A stretch of DNA of 64,000 nt from an uncultured Prevotella sp. (GTDB taxonomy: Bacteria; Bacteroidota; Bacteroidia; Bacteroidales; Bacteroidaceae): positions 75,421-139,420 of the forward strand of contig UQRP01000003.1 in NCBI GenBank assembly GCA_900543585.1, in the 5' to 3' direction. The translations under genes and the position numbers were made by a program. The notes below the pieces were generated by a model. The model was given only the letters and a program-made list of their open reading frames with translations, was not told where the DNA came from and did no database searches. Below are positions 35,112-43,467 of this stretch, piece by piece. Numbering within the stretch: the stretch's first letter is position 1; every line of letters starts with the position of its first letter.

Positions 35112-36809
35112 CTATTCATGTACGTCCTTGACGGCACGTCCGCTGGGCTCGTTCATGTTCTTGAACGACTCGTCCCAGGCCAGTGCCTCAGCCGTGGAGC
35201 AAGCCACGGAAGGAACGGAGGGAACGCTGCGGGCGGCGGAGTCGGAGGGGAAGTGCTCGGCGAAGATGGAGCGATAGTAATACTCCTCCTTGTTCTGCGG
35301 CGGGTTGATGGGGAAGCGCTCGGCAGCGTGCGCCATCTGCTCGTCGCTGACGGCGGAAGCCGTAATCTCTTTCAGTGTGTCTATCCACGAGTAACCCACA
35401 CCATCGGAGAACTGCTCCTTCTGACGCCAGGCTATCTCGGCGGGCAGCATGTCGGTGAAGGCGTCGCGGACGACCTTCTTCTCTATCGTCTTGCCCGGAC
35501 ACATCTTATAGCTCGGGTCGATGGTCATGGCCACGTCGAGGAACTCCTTGTCGAGGAACGGCACACGGCCCTCTACGCCCCATGCTGCCAAAGACTTGTT
35601 GGCACGCAGACAGTCATACATATAGAGTTTGGAGAGCTTGAGGACGGTCTCCTTATGGAACTCCTCCGGTGACGGAGCCTTGTGAAAATAGAGGTAGCCA
35701 CCGAAGATCTCGTCGGCACCCTCACCGGAGAGCACCATCTTGATACCCATCGACTTGATGACGCGGGCCAGGAGGTACATCGGCGTAGAAGCGCGCACAG
35801 TGGTGACGTCGTAGGTCTCGATGAAATAGATGACGTCGCGGATGGCGTCGAGACCCTCCTGGATGGTGTAGTTGATTTCGTGGTGCACGGTGCCTATACG
35901 GTCGGCCACGAGCTTGGCTTTGGCCAGGTCGGGGGCACCCTTCAAGCCCACGGCAAAGGAGTGGAGACGCGGCCACCAAGCCTGCGTCTTGCTGCCATCC
36001 TCCACACGGTGGCTGGCAAACTTCTCGGCGATGGCCGAGATGACGGAGGAGTCGAGACCGCCGGAGAGAAGCACACCGTAGGGCACGTCGCTCATCAGCT
36101 GGCGCTTCACGGCACCCATCAGCGACTGTCGAATCTCCTCCACAGCCTGTCCGTAGGAGAGCTCAGACTGCGGACGTGTCACACCCCGCATCCAGTCGCG
36201 GGTGTACCAGCGCTGCATGCCTTTGTCAGCCTCACGGCTCCAGTAGTAGTGGCCGGGCAGGAACGGCTCGTAGCGGTCGCACTGACCCTCCAAAGCCTTG
36301 AGCTCGGAGGCGACATAGACCTTGCCGTCGGCATCGTAGCCGATATAGAGTGGAATGACGCCGATAGGGTCGCGGGCGATGAGGAACGAACCGTCCTCAA
36401 CGTCGTAGAGGGCAAAGGCAAAGATGCCACTCAGCTCCTCTATCAGGGCTGTTATCTTCTTAGCGTCGGCACCTTCCGACTTCCAGCGGCGATACAGGGC
36501 GAGGATGACCTCACAGTCGGAACCCGTCTGGAAGTGATAGTCGGGGAAAGAGGCGCGGATGTCGTTATGGTTGTAGATCTCGCCGTTGACGGCCAGGACC
36601 TGCTTCTTGTCGGGCGAGAAGAGGGGCTGCTTGCCGCTCTCCGGGTCGACGATGGAAAGACGCTCATGGCAGAGGATGGCCGTGGGACCGGTGTAGATAC
36701 CGCTCCAGTCAGGTCCGCGATGACGAACCTTCTGACTCATTCTCAATGCTTTCTGCCGAAGCTCAGGAGACTGCTCCTGAATGTTGAAGATACCTGTTAT
36801 TCCACACAT
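35112..36809 (-). CDS. asnB: Asparagine synthase B (glutamine-hydrolysing)
   Basis: The protein has 565 residues and makes asparagine from aspartate, ATP and glutamine. The initiator Met is followed by Cys2 (MCGITGIFN), the glutaminase nucleophile, and the glutaminase domain shows RHRGPDWSGIY and VNGEIYNHNDIR. The synthetase domain has the PP-loop YGVLLSGGLDSSVISAIAEK and VLSGEGADEIFGGYLYFHKA. Length equals that of E. coli-type AsnB. It follows the amt gene by 47 bases and is the last gene of the glnK-amt-amt-asnB run. That places asparagine formation in the same nitrogen-response unit as ammonium uptake. The 3' end is followed 17 bases later by the palindrome array. Confidence 0.95.
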   Translation of the reverse strand: MCGITGIFNIQEQSPELRQKALRMSQKVRHRGPDWSGIYTGPTAILCHERLSIVDPESGKQPLFSPDKKQVLAVNGEIYNHNDIRASFPDYHFQTGSDCEVILALYRRWKSEGADAKKITALIEELSGIFAFALYDVEDGSFLIARDPIGVIPLYIGYDADGKVYVASELKALEGQCDRYEPFLPGHYYWSREADKGMQRWYTRDWMRGVTRPQSELSYGQAVEEIRQSLMGAVKRQLMSDVPYGVLLSGGLDSSVISAIAEKFASHRVEDGSKTQAWWPRLHSFAVGLKGAPDLAKAKLVADRIGTVHHEINYTIQEGLDAIRDVIYFIETYDVTTVRASTPMYLLARVIKSMGIKMVLSGEGADEIFGGYLYFHKAPSPEEFHKETVLKLSKLYMYDCLRANKSLAAWGVEGRVPFLDKEFLDVAMTIDPSYKMCPGKTIEKKVVRDAFTDMLPAEIAWRQKEQFSDGVGYSWIDTLKEITASAVSDEQMAHAAERFPINPPQNKEEYYYRSIFAEHFPSDSAARSVPSVPSVACSTAEALAWDESFKNMNEPSGRAVKDVHE

Positions 36810-36856
36810 AATAATATAGCTTTTATTGGGTTGTTTGTTATTGCCGAGGTTAAGAA

Positions 36857-38090
36857 TTAGTTGTAAGCCATCTCACCGTGCTCGTAGATGTCGAGTCCTT
36901 CCTCCTCTTCGCGCTTGTCGACACGCATGCCCATGGTCTTGTCGATGATGACATAGATGATGAAGGTCAGCACGCCGCTATAGACGATGGAGAAGAGTGT
37001 GGAGAGAAGCTGTACGCCGAGCTGATGCCAGCCGCCGTAGAGCGCTCCGTCGACACCGCCAACGGCCTTGACGCAGAAGACGCCAGTGAGAATGGAACCT
37101 ACGATACCGCCGATACCGTGAACGCCGAAGGCGTCGAGGGAGTCATCGTATCCAAGCTTGCTCTTGACGAAAGCCACCATGAAGTAGCAGACGATGCTCA
37201 CTAAGACACCGATGGCCATAGCGCCGATGACATCGACAGAACCAGCCGCGGGAGTGATGGCAACGAGACCGCCTACAGCACCTGTGCACATACCCACGCA
37301 GGTGGGCTTGCCACTGTAGAGCCAGTCGATGACCATCCAGGTCAGTGCCGCCACAGCGGCGCAGAGATGTGTGGTGAGGAAGGCGTTGGCATCGAGGCCG
37401 TCGGCTGTCAGGCCGCTACCGGCGTTGAATCCGAACCAACCGAGCCACAACATCGTGGCGCCGATGAAGACGAAAGGAACATTGGCAGCGCCGATAGGAC
37501 GCCCGGGGCGGTAATCGGAACGCCTGCCAAGCATGAGACACATGATTAATGCTGCGATACCAGCATTGACATGCACGACCAGACCACCGGCAAAGTCTAT
37601 GGCACCCATCTCCTGGAGAAAACCGCCTCCCCACACCCAATGGGCCATCGGGTAATAGACCACAAGGCTCCAGAGGATGACGAAGACAACAAACGAGGGG
37701 AAGCGGAGGCGCTCAGCGAAAGCACCTATGATGAGTGCCGGGGTGATGACGGCAAACATACACTGGAAGAGCACGTAGGTCAACTCAGGGATATTCGACC
37801 CGGCCTTGATGGAGTGAATGGTCACGCCATGCATGAAGCACTTGTCGAAACCTCCTATCACTGCCCCGAGCGGCGTGCCCTGCAGGCCTGTGCCAAAGGT
37901 CCAGCTATAGCCAAAGGCTATCCAGAGGATGCTGCAGACAGCTGTTATAAACAGGCAATGCATGAGGATGGAGAGTATGTTCTTCGAGCGTACCAACCCC
38001 CCCATAGAAGAGGGCAAGGGCTGGCACGGTCATCATCATCACCAATATGGTAGCCATGGTGATCCAGGCTGTATTTCCGGTATCGAGCAT
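36857..38090 (-). pseudogene. amt: Ammonium transporter Amt, frameshifted at a seven-G tract
   Basis: An ATG at 38090 starts MLDTGNTAWITMATILVMMM, the normal first helix of Amt, and reads to FYGG. There a run of seven G (minus strand, 38004-37998) throws it out of frame. The correct continuation, LVRSKNILSILMHCLFITAV, lies in the next frame and runs to 36857. With six G the protein would have 410 residues and all 11 membrane segments. The conserved pore histidines are present (VVHVNAG and FGVHGIGG). Without the first helix the long frame alone is unlikely to work. It sits between the second amt gene and asnB. Confidence 0.85.
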
Positions 38091-38120
38091 TTCTTTTATG
38101 GTGTTATAATAGGATTAATA

Positions 38121-39386
38121 TTAAGCGGTGTAGCAGCTCTCGCCATGCTCATAGATGTCGAGGCCTTCCTCCTCAATACGCTTCGGGACACGCAGACCGA
38201 CAGTCTTCTTGATGCCCCAGAAGAGGATGATGCCAGTGATGGCAGCCCAGCCGTCGATGACGAGAATACCAAAAGCCTGTGCGCCAAGGAGGCCGAAGCC
38301 GTGACCGTAGAGGCAGCCCTCAGAGACGGAGAAGATACCTGTGAGCAGTGTACCAAGGATACCACAGACACCGTGAACAGAGCTTGCGCCGGCAGGGTCG
38401 TCAATGTGGAGCTTCTGGTCGATGAAGGTCACAGAGAAAGGCAGAACAATACCGCAGATAGTACCGATGGCTACTGCACCGGCAGGAGAGACAGCGTCGC
38501 AGCTGGCAGTGATACCTACCAGACCGGCAAGGATGCCGTTCAGCGTCAATGAGAAAGAAGGCTTGCCATACTTAATCCAGGTTGTGAACATTGTGGCCAG
38601 ACCGCCGCAGACTGCTGCAAGGTTGGTGGTCAGGAAGATATGGCTGATGGCTGTACGAGCCTCCTCTGAGGAAGCACCCTGCGTAGAACCGGGGTTGAAA
38701 CCGAACCATCCGAACCAGAGGATGAAGACACCCATAGCTGCCAAGGTCAGAGAGTGACCGGGGATAGCGTTGGAAGTGCCATCCTTGCGGTACTTGCCGA
38801 GACGTGGACCCAGGGCGATAGCACCAATGAAAGCCAGCACGCCACCTACACTGTGGACGACGGCAGAACCGGCGAAGTCGTGGAAGGAAGTGCCAAAGAC
38901 GTTCATCATGAAAGAACCGTCGGTAGCGTTGAGCCAGCCGCCACCCCATGACCAGTGTGCCTCAATCGGGTAGATGAGCAGAGAGATAAAGAAGGAGTAT
39001 ACGCAGTACATAGAGAACTTTGTACGCTCTGCCATAGCACCCGAGACGATGGTGGCACTCGTAGTACAGAACACGGACTGGAACATCAGCTCACCGGCTG
39101 TGGGCAGTCCGGCGGCGTTGTGATACCAGGAGAAGTCGCCGAAGTTGGGCATACCCATGAATCCGGCTCCGTCGTTGCCGAACATGATGCCAAAACCTAC
39201 AAACCAGAACAATACGGAACCGATCATGAAATCGACGAAGTTCTTGAAGAGTATGTTGGCGGTGTTCTTACGTCTTGTGAATCCAGCTTCACACAGGGCA
39301 AATCCCGGCTGCATGAAGAATACCAGCATTGCGGCTAACAGCAGCCACACGGTATCTACAGATATAGATAAATCCTGAATAGTCAT
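38121..39386 (-). CDS. amt: Ammonium transporter Amt
   Basis: The product has 421 residues and is an inner-membrane ammonium channel. The start MTIQDLSISVDTVWLLLAAM leads into the first membrane segment. MQPGFALCEAGFTRRKNT, then DFAGSAVVHSVGGVLAFIGA and SSVHGVCGILGTLLTGIF, hold the pore twin-histidine motif. The tail KRIEEEGLDIYEHGE is nearly the same as in the neighbouring paralogue, so the two came from duplication. It is intact, unlike the copy at 36857. It lies 60 bases after glnK, whose product normally plugs Amt channels when nitrogen is plentiful. Confidence 0.95.
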   Translation of the reverse strand: MTIQDLSISVDTVWLLLAAMLVFFMQPGFALCEAGFTRRKNTANILFKNFVDFMIGSVLFWFVGFGIMFGNDGAGFMGMPNFGDFSWYHNAAGLPTAGELMFQSVFCTTSATIVSGAMAERTKFSMYCVYSFFISLLIYPIEAHWSWGGGWLNATDGSFMMNVFGTSFHDFAGSAVVHSVGGVLAFIGAIALGPRLGKYRKDGTSNAIPGHSLTLAAMGVFILWFGWFGFNPGSTQGASSEEARTAISHIFLTTNLAAVCGGLATMFTTWIKYGKPSFSLTLNGILAGLVGITASCDAVSPAGAVAIGTICGIVLPFSVTFIDQKLHIDDPAGASSVHGVCGILGTLLTGIFSVSEGCLYGHGFGLLGAQAFGILVIDGWAAITGIILFWGIKKTVGLRVPKRIEEEGLDIYEHGESCYTA

Positions 39387-39446
39387 AAATGCAAAATTTT
39401 AGATTAATGTTTCAACTCTTCTTCGTCCCTTCATTCCAAGGGAGGC

Positions 39447-39803
39447 TTATTTCTCCTGCTCCGCATTATACAGTGCGATGTCGCCACGCTCACCAGTGCG
39501 TATACGGATGGTGTCCTCAACAGGAATGATAAAGATACGTCCGTCACCGACCTCACCGGTCTTGGCAGCCTTCTCGATGGCTGCTACGGTCTTCTCGACA
39601 TTCTTGTCACGAACGACAATATTCATCAGCACACGCTCAATGCTACTCGTAGAGTACATCACGCCACGGTAGATACGATCCTGTCGCATCTTACCCTCGC
39701 CACGAACATCATAGTAGCTGAACCACTCGATGTCGGCTGCAAGAAGAGCTTCCTTTACTTCCTCAAACTTCGTCTTGCGGATTATAGCTTCAATCTTCTT
39801 CAT
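39447..39803 (-). CDS. glnK: PII nitrogen regulatory protein
   Basis: The protein has 118 residues and starts MKKIEAIIRKTKFEEVKEAL, a classical PII start. The T-loop reads RIYRGVMYSTS, with both the Tyr46 and Tyr51 equivalents of the E. coli proteins in place. The C-terminal loop is GEVGDGRIFIIPVEDTIRIR. PII trimers sense ATP/ADP and 2-oxoglutarate and block ammonium channels. It is first in the leftward operon with two amt genes and asnB. The promoter element is at 39877-39884, with a leader of about 70 bases. Confidence 0.95.
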   Translation of the reverse strand: MKKIEAIIRKTKFEEVKEALLAADIEWFSYYDVRGEGKMRQDRIYRGVMYSTSSIERVLMNIVVRDKNVEKTVAAIEKAAKTGEVGDGRIFIIPVEDTIRIRTGERGDIALYNAEQEK

Positions 39804-39876
39804 GCTTTCTCCTTTTTAAACGTTAACAATCATTTCTTTTTATCGTTTCCTCTTTCATTTTGTAAGCTTACGGCTG

Positions 39877-39884
39877 CAAAATTA
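39877..39884 (-). promoter_or_regulatory. -7 promoter element of glnK-amt-amt-asnB
   Basis: TAATTTTG on the minus strand (39884-39877) fits TAnnTTTG. A TTTG lies 23 bases upstream (39911-39908), slightly too far for the usual spacing. Confidence 0.5.
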
Positions 39885-40083
39885 ATCAAAACGTCAGAAC
39901 TAAACGCCAAATAATAGCAAAATGATTTAAGCAAAGTTGCGCTATCGTCAGACTGTAAGCTACGACAAGTCTCAGCATTACAATTTGCACACTATTCAAG
40001 CCTTTTTGCTTACAATTTGTACTTTTTGCGCAAAAGCAATGAGATTTTATGAATAAAATTTTCTACTTACTGACATTTTGTTG

Positions 40084-40091
40084 TATCTTTG
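40084..40091 (+). promoter_or_regulatory. -7 promoter element of dapF
   Basis: TATCTTTG at 40084-40091 places the transcription start near 40095. This argues for the dapF start at 40142 and against the earlier in-frame ATG at 40049. Confidence 0.5.
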
Positions 40092-40141
40092 CAACGTCAA
40101 AAGGACAAAACGTCAATACAAAAGAAATAGAACGTAACAAA

Positions 40142-41020
40142 ATGTCATCAACCATTCCTTTCACCAAGATGCAGGGAGCCGGCAACGACTATATATATGT
40201 AAATACATTATTATATAGCGTCCCTGACCCTGAAACCACCGCCATCAAATGGAGCGACCGCCACTTCGGCATCGGCTCCGACGGACTGGTTCTCATCGGT
40301 GCTCCCCAGGACGCGGCGAAGGCCGACTTCAGGATGCGCATCTTCAACGCTGACGGCTCTGAAGCCAAGATGTGCGGCAACGCCAGCAGATGCATCGGTA
40401 AATATGTTTATGAGAAAGGACTCTTCCACGGTGACACCGTCCGACTGGAGACGGCATCGGGGATAAAGATTCTCAAACTGCATATCGAGGATGGCAAAGT
40501 GGAGAGCGTGACCGTAGACATGGGCGAGCCGCAGCTCGACGTTCCGGCACAGTTCACAGGCCACGAGCCACAGATGACATCCACGCTCCTTGACAATATT
40601 GAGACCCTCGGCAATGGCGCCAAAGCGGAGCAGTTCGTCTCCATGGGCAATCCCCACTACGTCTCCTTCGTGAAGTCCATCGCTGATGTCGCCCTCACGG
40701 AGGAGGGTCAGCGCCTGGAGCGCGACGCCGCCTTCCCGGAGCGCTGCAACATCGAGTTTGCCGAGAAGAAGGAGAGCGCTGACAGCAGTGTTACCACCTT
40801 CCGCACACGGGTCTGGGAGCGCGGCAGCGGCATCACAATGGCCTGCGGCACAGGAGCCTGCGCCACGGCAGTAGCAGCAGCAGCCCTCGGCATCGCCGCC
40901 CGAAAGAGCGACATCGTCATGGACGGTGGAACGCTGCACATAGAATGGAACCAAGCCGACAACCACGTCTATATGACGGGCCCGGCAGCCTTCTCTTTCG
41001 AGGGAGAGGCAGAACTATAA
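40142..41020 (+). CDS. dapF: Diaminopimelate epimerase
   Basis: The enzyme has 292 residues and converts LL- to meso-diaminopimelate for lysine and peptidoglycan. The start MSSTIPFTKMQGAGNDYIYV is typical. The two catalytic cysteines are Cys78 (AKMCGNASRC) and Cys235 (TMACGTGACA). An earlier in-frame ATG at 40049 would add a sequence that looks like a signal peptide (MNKIFYLLTFCCIFATS), but the enzyme is cytoplasmic and a promoter element lies inside that stretch, so 40142 is preferred. dapL follows 37 bases later. Together they form the last steps of the aminotransferase route of lysine synthesis. Confidence 0.93.
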   Translation: MSSTIPFTKMQGAGNDYIYVNTLLYSVPDPETTAIKWSDRHFGIGSDGLVLIGAPQDAAKADFRMRIFNADGSEAKMCGNASRCIGKYVYEKGLFHGDTVRLETASGIKILKLHIEDGKVESVTVDMGEPQLDVPAQFTGHEPQMTSTLLDNIETLGNGAKAEQFVSMGNPHYVSFVKSIADVALTEEGQRLERDAAFPERCNIEFAEKKESADSSVTTFRTRVWERGSGITMACGTGACATAVAAAALGIAARKSDIVMDGGTLHIEWNQADNHVYMTGPAAFSFEGEAEL

Positions 41021-41057
41021 GATAAGATAAGACAACACAACAAACAACGATAAAAGA

Positions 41058-42284
41058 ATGGCATTAGTAAACGAATATTACCTCAGGCTTCCCGGCAGCT
41101 ATCTCTTTGCCGATGTTGCCAAAAGAGTAAACGCATACAAAGTATCGCACCCCAAGGTCAGGGTCATCTCATTAGGTATCGGCGACGTCACACGCCCGCT
41201 GGCCCCGGCCGTGATAGAGGCCATGCACAAGGCTGCTGACGAAATGGCCGTCAAGGCTACCTTCCGCGGCTACGGACCGGAGCATGGCTACGACTTCCTC
41301 CGGGAGGCTATCATGAAGGGTGACTTCCTCACGCGGGGCATCCACCTCGACAAGGACGAGATTTTCGTCAACGACGGTGCCAAGAGCGACACCGGAAACA
41401 TCCAGGAGCTCCTCAGATGGGACAACAGCGTGGCCGTCACCGACCCCGTCTACCCCGTCTACATCGACTCCAATGCCATGATAGGGCGCGCGGGAAAGTT
41501 TGAGAACGGACGGTGGAGCGACATCACCTACCTTCCCTGCACAGCGGAGAACAACTTCACACCCGCACTACCCGACCATCGTGTGGACATGATATACCTC
41601 TGCTACCCCAACAACCCCACGGGAACGGTGCTCACCAAAGAAGAGTTGCGCAAATGGGTCAACTTCGCATTGAAAAACGATGCCGTGCTCTTCTACGACG
41701 CTGCCTATCAGGCTTATATCCAGGATCCATCGATTCCGCACAGCATCTACGAGATAAAGGGAGCCAGGAAGTGCGCCATCGAGTTCCACTCCTACTCCAA
41801 GACGGCAGGCTTCACAGGTGTGAGATGCGGATACACCGTCATACCTAAAGACCTCACCGTGGCAGCGCTGACCAGCAACGAGCGCGTGCCGCTGAACAAG
41901 CTCTGGGAGAGACGCCAGTCGACAAAGTTCAATGGCACTTCCTATATCTCACAGCGCGCCGCCGAGGCCACCTATACCCCTGAGGGCCACAAGCAGACAC
42001 GCGAGACCATCGCCTACTATATGGAGAACGCCCGCATCATGAGGGAGAACCTCATCAAGCATGGCTACAAGGTCTTCGGCGGTGAGAATGCCCCCTACCT
42101 CTGGGTGAAGACACCGGAGGGTCAGGACAGCTGGAAGTTCTTCGACACCCTGCTCTACGGCTGCGGCGTGGTCTGCACACCGGGCGTAGGCTTCGGTCCT
42201 TCGGGAGAGGGATATTTCCGGCTGACAAGCTTCGGCAACCGTGAGGACGTCGAAGAGGCCATGGAGAGAATAGCATCACTGTAG
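41058..42284 (+). CDS. dapL: LL-diaminopimelate aminotransferase
   Basis: The enzyme has 408 residues and is PLP-dependent, making LL-diaminopimelate directly from tetrahydrodipicolinate. MALVNEYYLRLPGSYLFADV is the standard start. YLCYPNNPTGTVL is the aminotransferase core, and Lys248 in HSYSKTAGFTGVRCGY is the predicted PLP lysine. RQSTKFNGTSYISQRAAEA and the end FRLTSFGNREDVEEAMERI also match the family. It is next to dapF, which uses its product. The next gene (a porin) is 123 bases away and may be separate. Confidence 0.95.
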   Translation: MALVNEYYLRLPGSYLFADVAKRVNAYKVSHPKVRVISLGIGDVTRPLAPAVIEAMHKAADEMAVKATFRGYGPEHGYDFLREAIMKGDFLTRGIHLDKDEIFVNDGAKSDTGNIQELLRWDNSVAVTDPVYPVYIDSNAMIGRAGKFENGRWSDITYLPCTAENNFTPALPDHRVDMIYLCYPNNPTGTVLTKEELRKWVNFALKNDAVLFYDAAYQAYIQDPSIPHSIYEIKGARKCAIEFHSYSKTAGFTGVRCGYTVIPKDLTVAALTSNERVPLNKLWERRQSTKFNGTSYISQRAAEATYTPEGHKQTRETIAYYMENARIMRENLIKHGYKVFGGENAPYLWVKTPEGQDSWKFFDTLLYGCGVVCTPGVGFGPSGEGYFRLTSFGNREDVEEAMERIASL

Positions 42285-42407
42285 CGTGAAAAGCGTTGCT
42301 TGAGAAAGGAGAGAGAGTTAGAACGTTCTGCAGAATAACGTATGAGTATTAACCGGCATTGAGGCTGGCGGGCAACCACAAGGTCTCAGGCATTAATTCA
42401 GAAAGCT

Positions 42408-43115
42408 ATGAAGAACAAAGTAAAAGGTTTCGCAATGTTGGCAGCAGCCCTTGTGGCGCTTCCGGCTTGCGCTCAGGACAACGTAGAGGGAACGATAGCT
42501 GCCGACTTCGTCAACCAGTATATCTGGCGTGGTCAGGAATTAGGCGATGTCAGCGTACAGCCTACCTTAGGAGTGGCCTACAAAGGCTTCTCTCTGACAG
42601 GCTGGGGAAGTGTAGGCATCTCTGACAATGACGATACCAAGGAGTTTGATCTCACTGCCGCCTACACCGCAGGCGGATTCCATGTAGGTATCACAGACTA
42701 TTGGTTCAATACACCTAATAGTAAGTATTTCGCTTACGCTGCTCATGAGACCAGCCATGTCTTCGAGGGTAACATCGGTTACGACTTCGGTCCTGTGGCT
42801 TTGAACTGGTATACCAACTTCGCCGGTAACGACGGCTATACCAAGAAAGGCAAGCGCGCTTACTCTTCCTATGTCGAGGCTACCGCTCCCTTCAAGCTTG
42901 CTTCCTTAGACTGGACAGCAACAGTAGGTGCCGTACCTTACTACACAACGTTCTACGGCAAGGCCAACGGCTTCGCCGTCACCAATGTCTCACTGAAGGC
43001 CTCCAAGGACATCCGGGTCACCGACAGCTGGTCGATACCTCTCTTTGCTGCCATCAACACCAACCCCTCAACGCAGAAAGCCTACTTCGTAGTGGGATTC
43101 ACACTGAGACCATAA
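42408..43115 (+). CDS. TorF-like putative porin
   Basis: The product has 235 residues with a signal peptide (MKNKVKGFAMLAAALVALPA, ending near CAQ). The mature part begins DNVEGTIAADFVNQYIWRGQ, the typical start of the TorF family (YIWRGQ), then GVAYKGFSLTGWGSVG. Alternating aromatic strands continue to a terminal strand KAYFVVGFTLRP. This is a small outer-membrane barrel, likely a porin; the solute is not known. It lies between dapL and glutamine synthetase III. The end is followed at once by two hairpins. Confidence 0.75.
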   Translation: MKNKVKGFAMLAAALVALPACAQDNVEGTIAADFVNQYIWRGQELGDVSVQPTLGVAYKGFSLTGWGSVGISDNDDTKEFDLTAAYTAGGFHVGITDYWFNTPNSKYFAYAAHETSHVFEGNIGYDFGPVALNWYTNFAGNDGYTKKGKRAYSSYVEATAPFKLASLDWTATVGAVPYYTTFYGKANGFAVTNVSLKASKDIRVTDSWSIPLFAAINTNPSTQKAYFVVGFTLRP

Positions 43116-43125
43116 AGCCCCACCC

Positions 43126-43167
43126 GTCACGGCCAAAGGCCGTGACACCCTCCCCCTAAGGGGAGGG
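43126..43167 (+). terminator. Two back-to-back hairpins after the porin gene
   Basis: GTCACGGCC / GGCCGTGAC (43126-43146, three-base loop) and CCCTCCCC / GGGGAGGG (43148-43167, four-base loop) follow the porin stop by about 10 bases. There is no T-run, so termination is likely but not certain. Confidence 0.5.
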
Positions 43168-43197
43168 AAAGATATGAAGAAGCCATTCTAACAAAAC

Positions 43198-43260
43198 GAG
43201 AGACTATCAGAATGAGAGACTTTCAGAAGATGAGAGACTTTCAGAATGAGAGACTTTCAA
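43198..43260 (+). repeat. Four tandem copies of GAGAGACTTTCAGAA-type unit
   Basis: Copies start at 43198, 43214, 43232 and 43248, with units of 16-18 bases (GAGAGACTwTCAGAAT). The first has A for T, the second has two extra bases and the last diverges at its end. It lies about 210 bases before glnN. Confidence 0.8.
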
Positions 43261-43467
43261 AGGTATATGGAATATTGTAAAAGAGAGAATTGACAAGACG
43301 GAACAAGAACGTCTGGCTAATGAATGACGACTTCCTGTCTTTCTCTGGGACTTGACAGAGCATAACGACGAGATAACAAACTGAATAATAGACAACAAAC
43401 AAAGTAATAATTCCGCATTTCCGCCACGGCTTCCATAAAGGCCGCCGGGATGCACAAAACACTTATT

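Larger units (their letters stand above)
39804..40141. other. Divergent control region between glnK and dapF
   Basis: This 338-base gap holds the leftward glnK promoter (39877-39884), a rightward element at 40084-40091 for dapF, and two direct copies of TTACAATTTGyAC at 39978 and 40010, 32 bases apart. An in-frame ATG at 40049 would extend dapF by 31 residues but lies before the dapF promoter element. Confidence 0.6.
43116..43467. other. Leader region of glutamine synthetase III with hairpins and tandem repeats
   Basis: This 352-base gap starts with two adjacent hairpins (43126-43146, 43148-43167). A tandem repeat follows (43198-43260), then about 200 bases in which I see no clear promoter box. 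An antisense frame here codes for repeated Ser-Glu-Ser-Leu only because of the tandem repeat. Confidence 0.6.

Noticed and set aside
40049..40141. N-terminal extension of dapF that looks like a signal peptide
   Set aside because: The extension contains the dapF promoter element TATCTTTG at 40084 and the enzyme is cytoplasmic; the start at 40142 gives the normal length.
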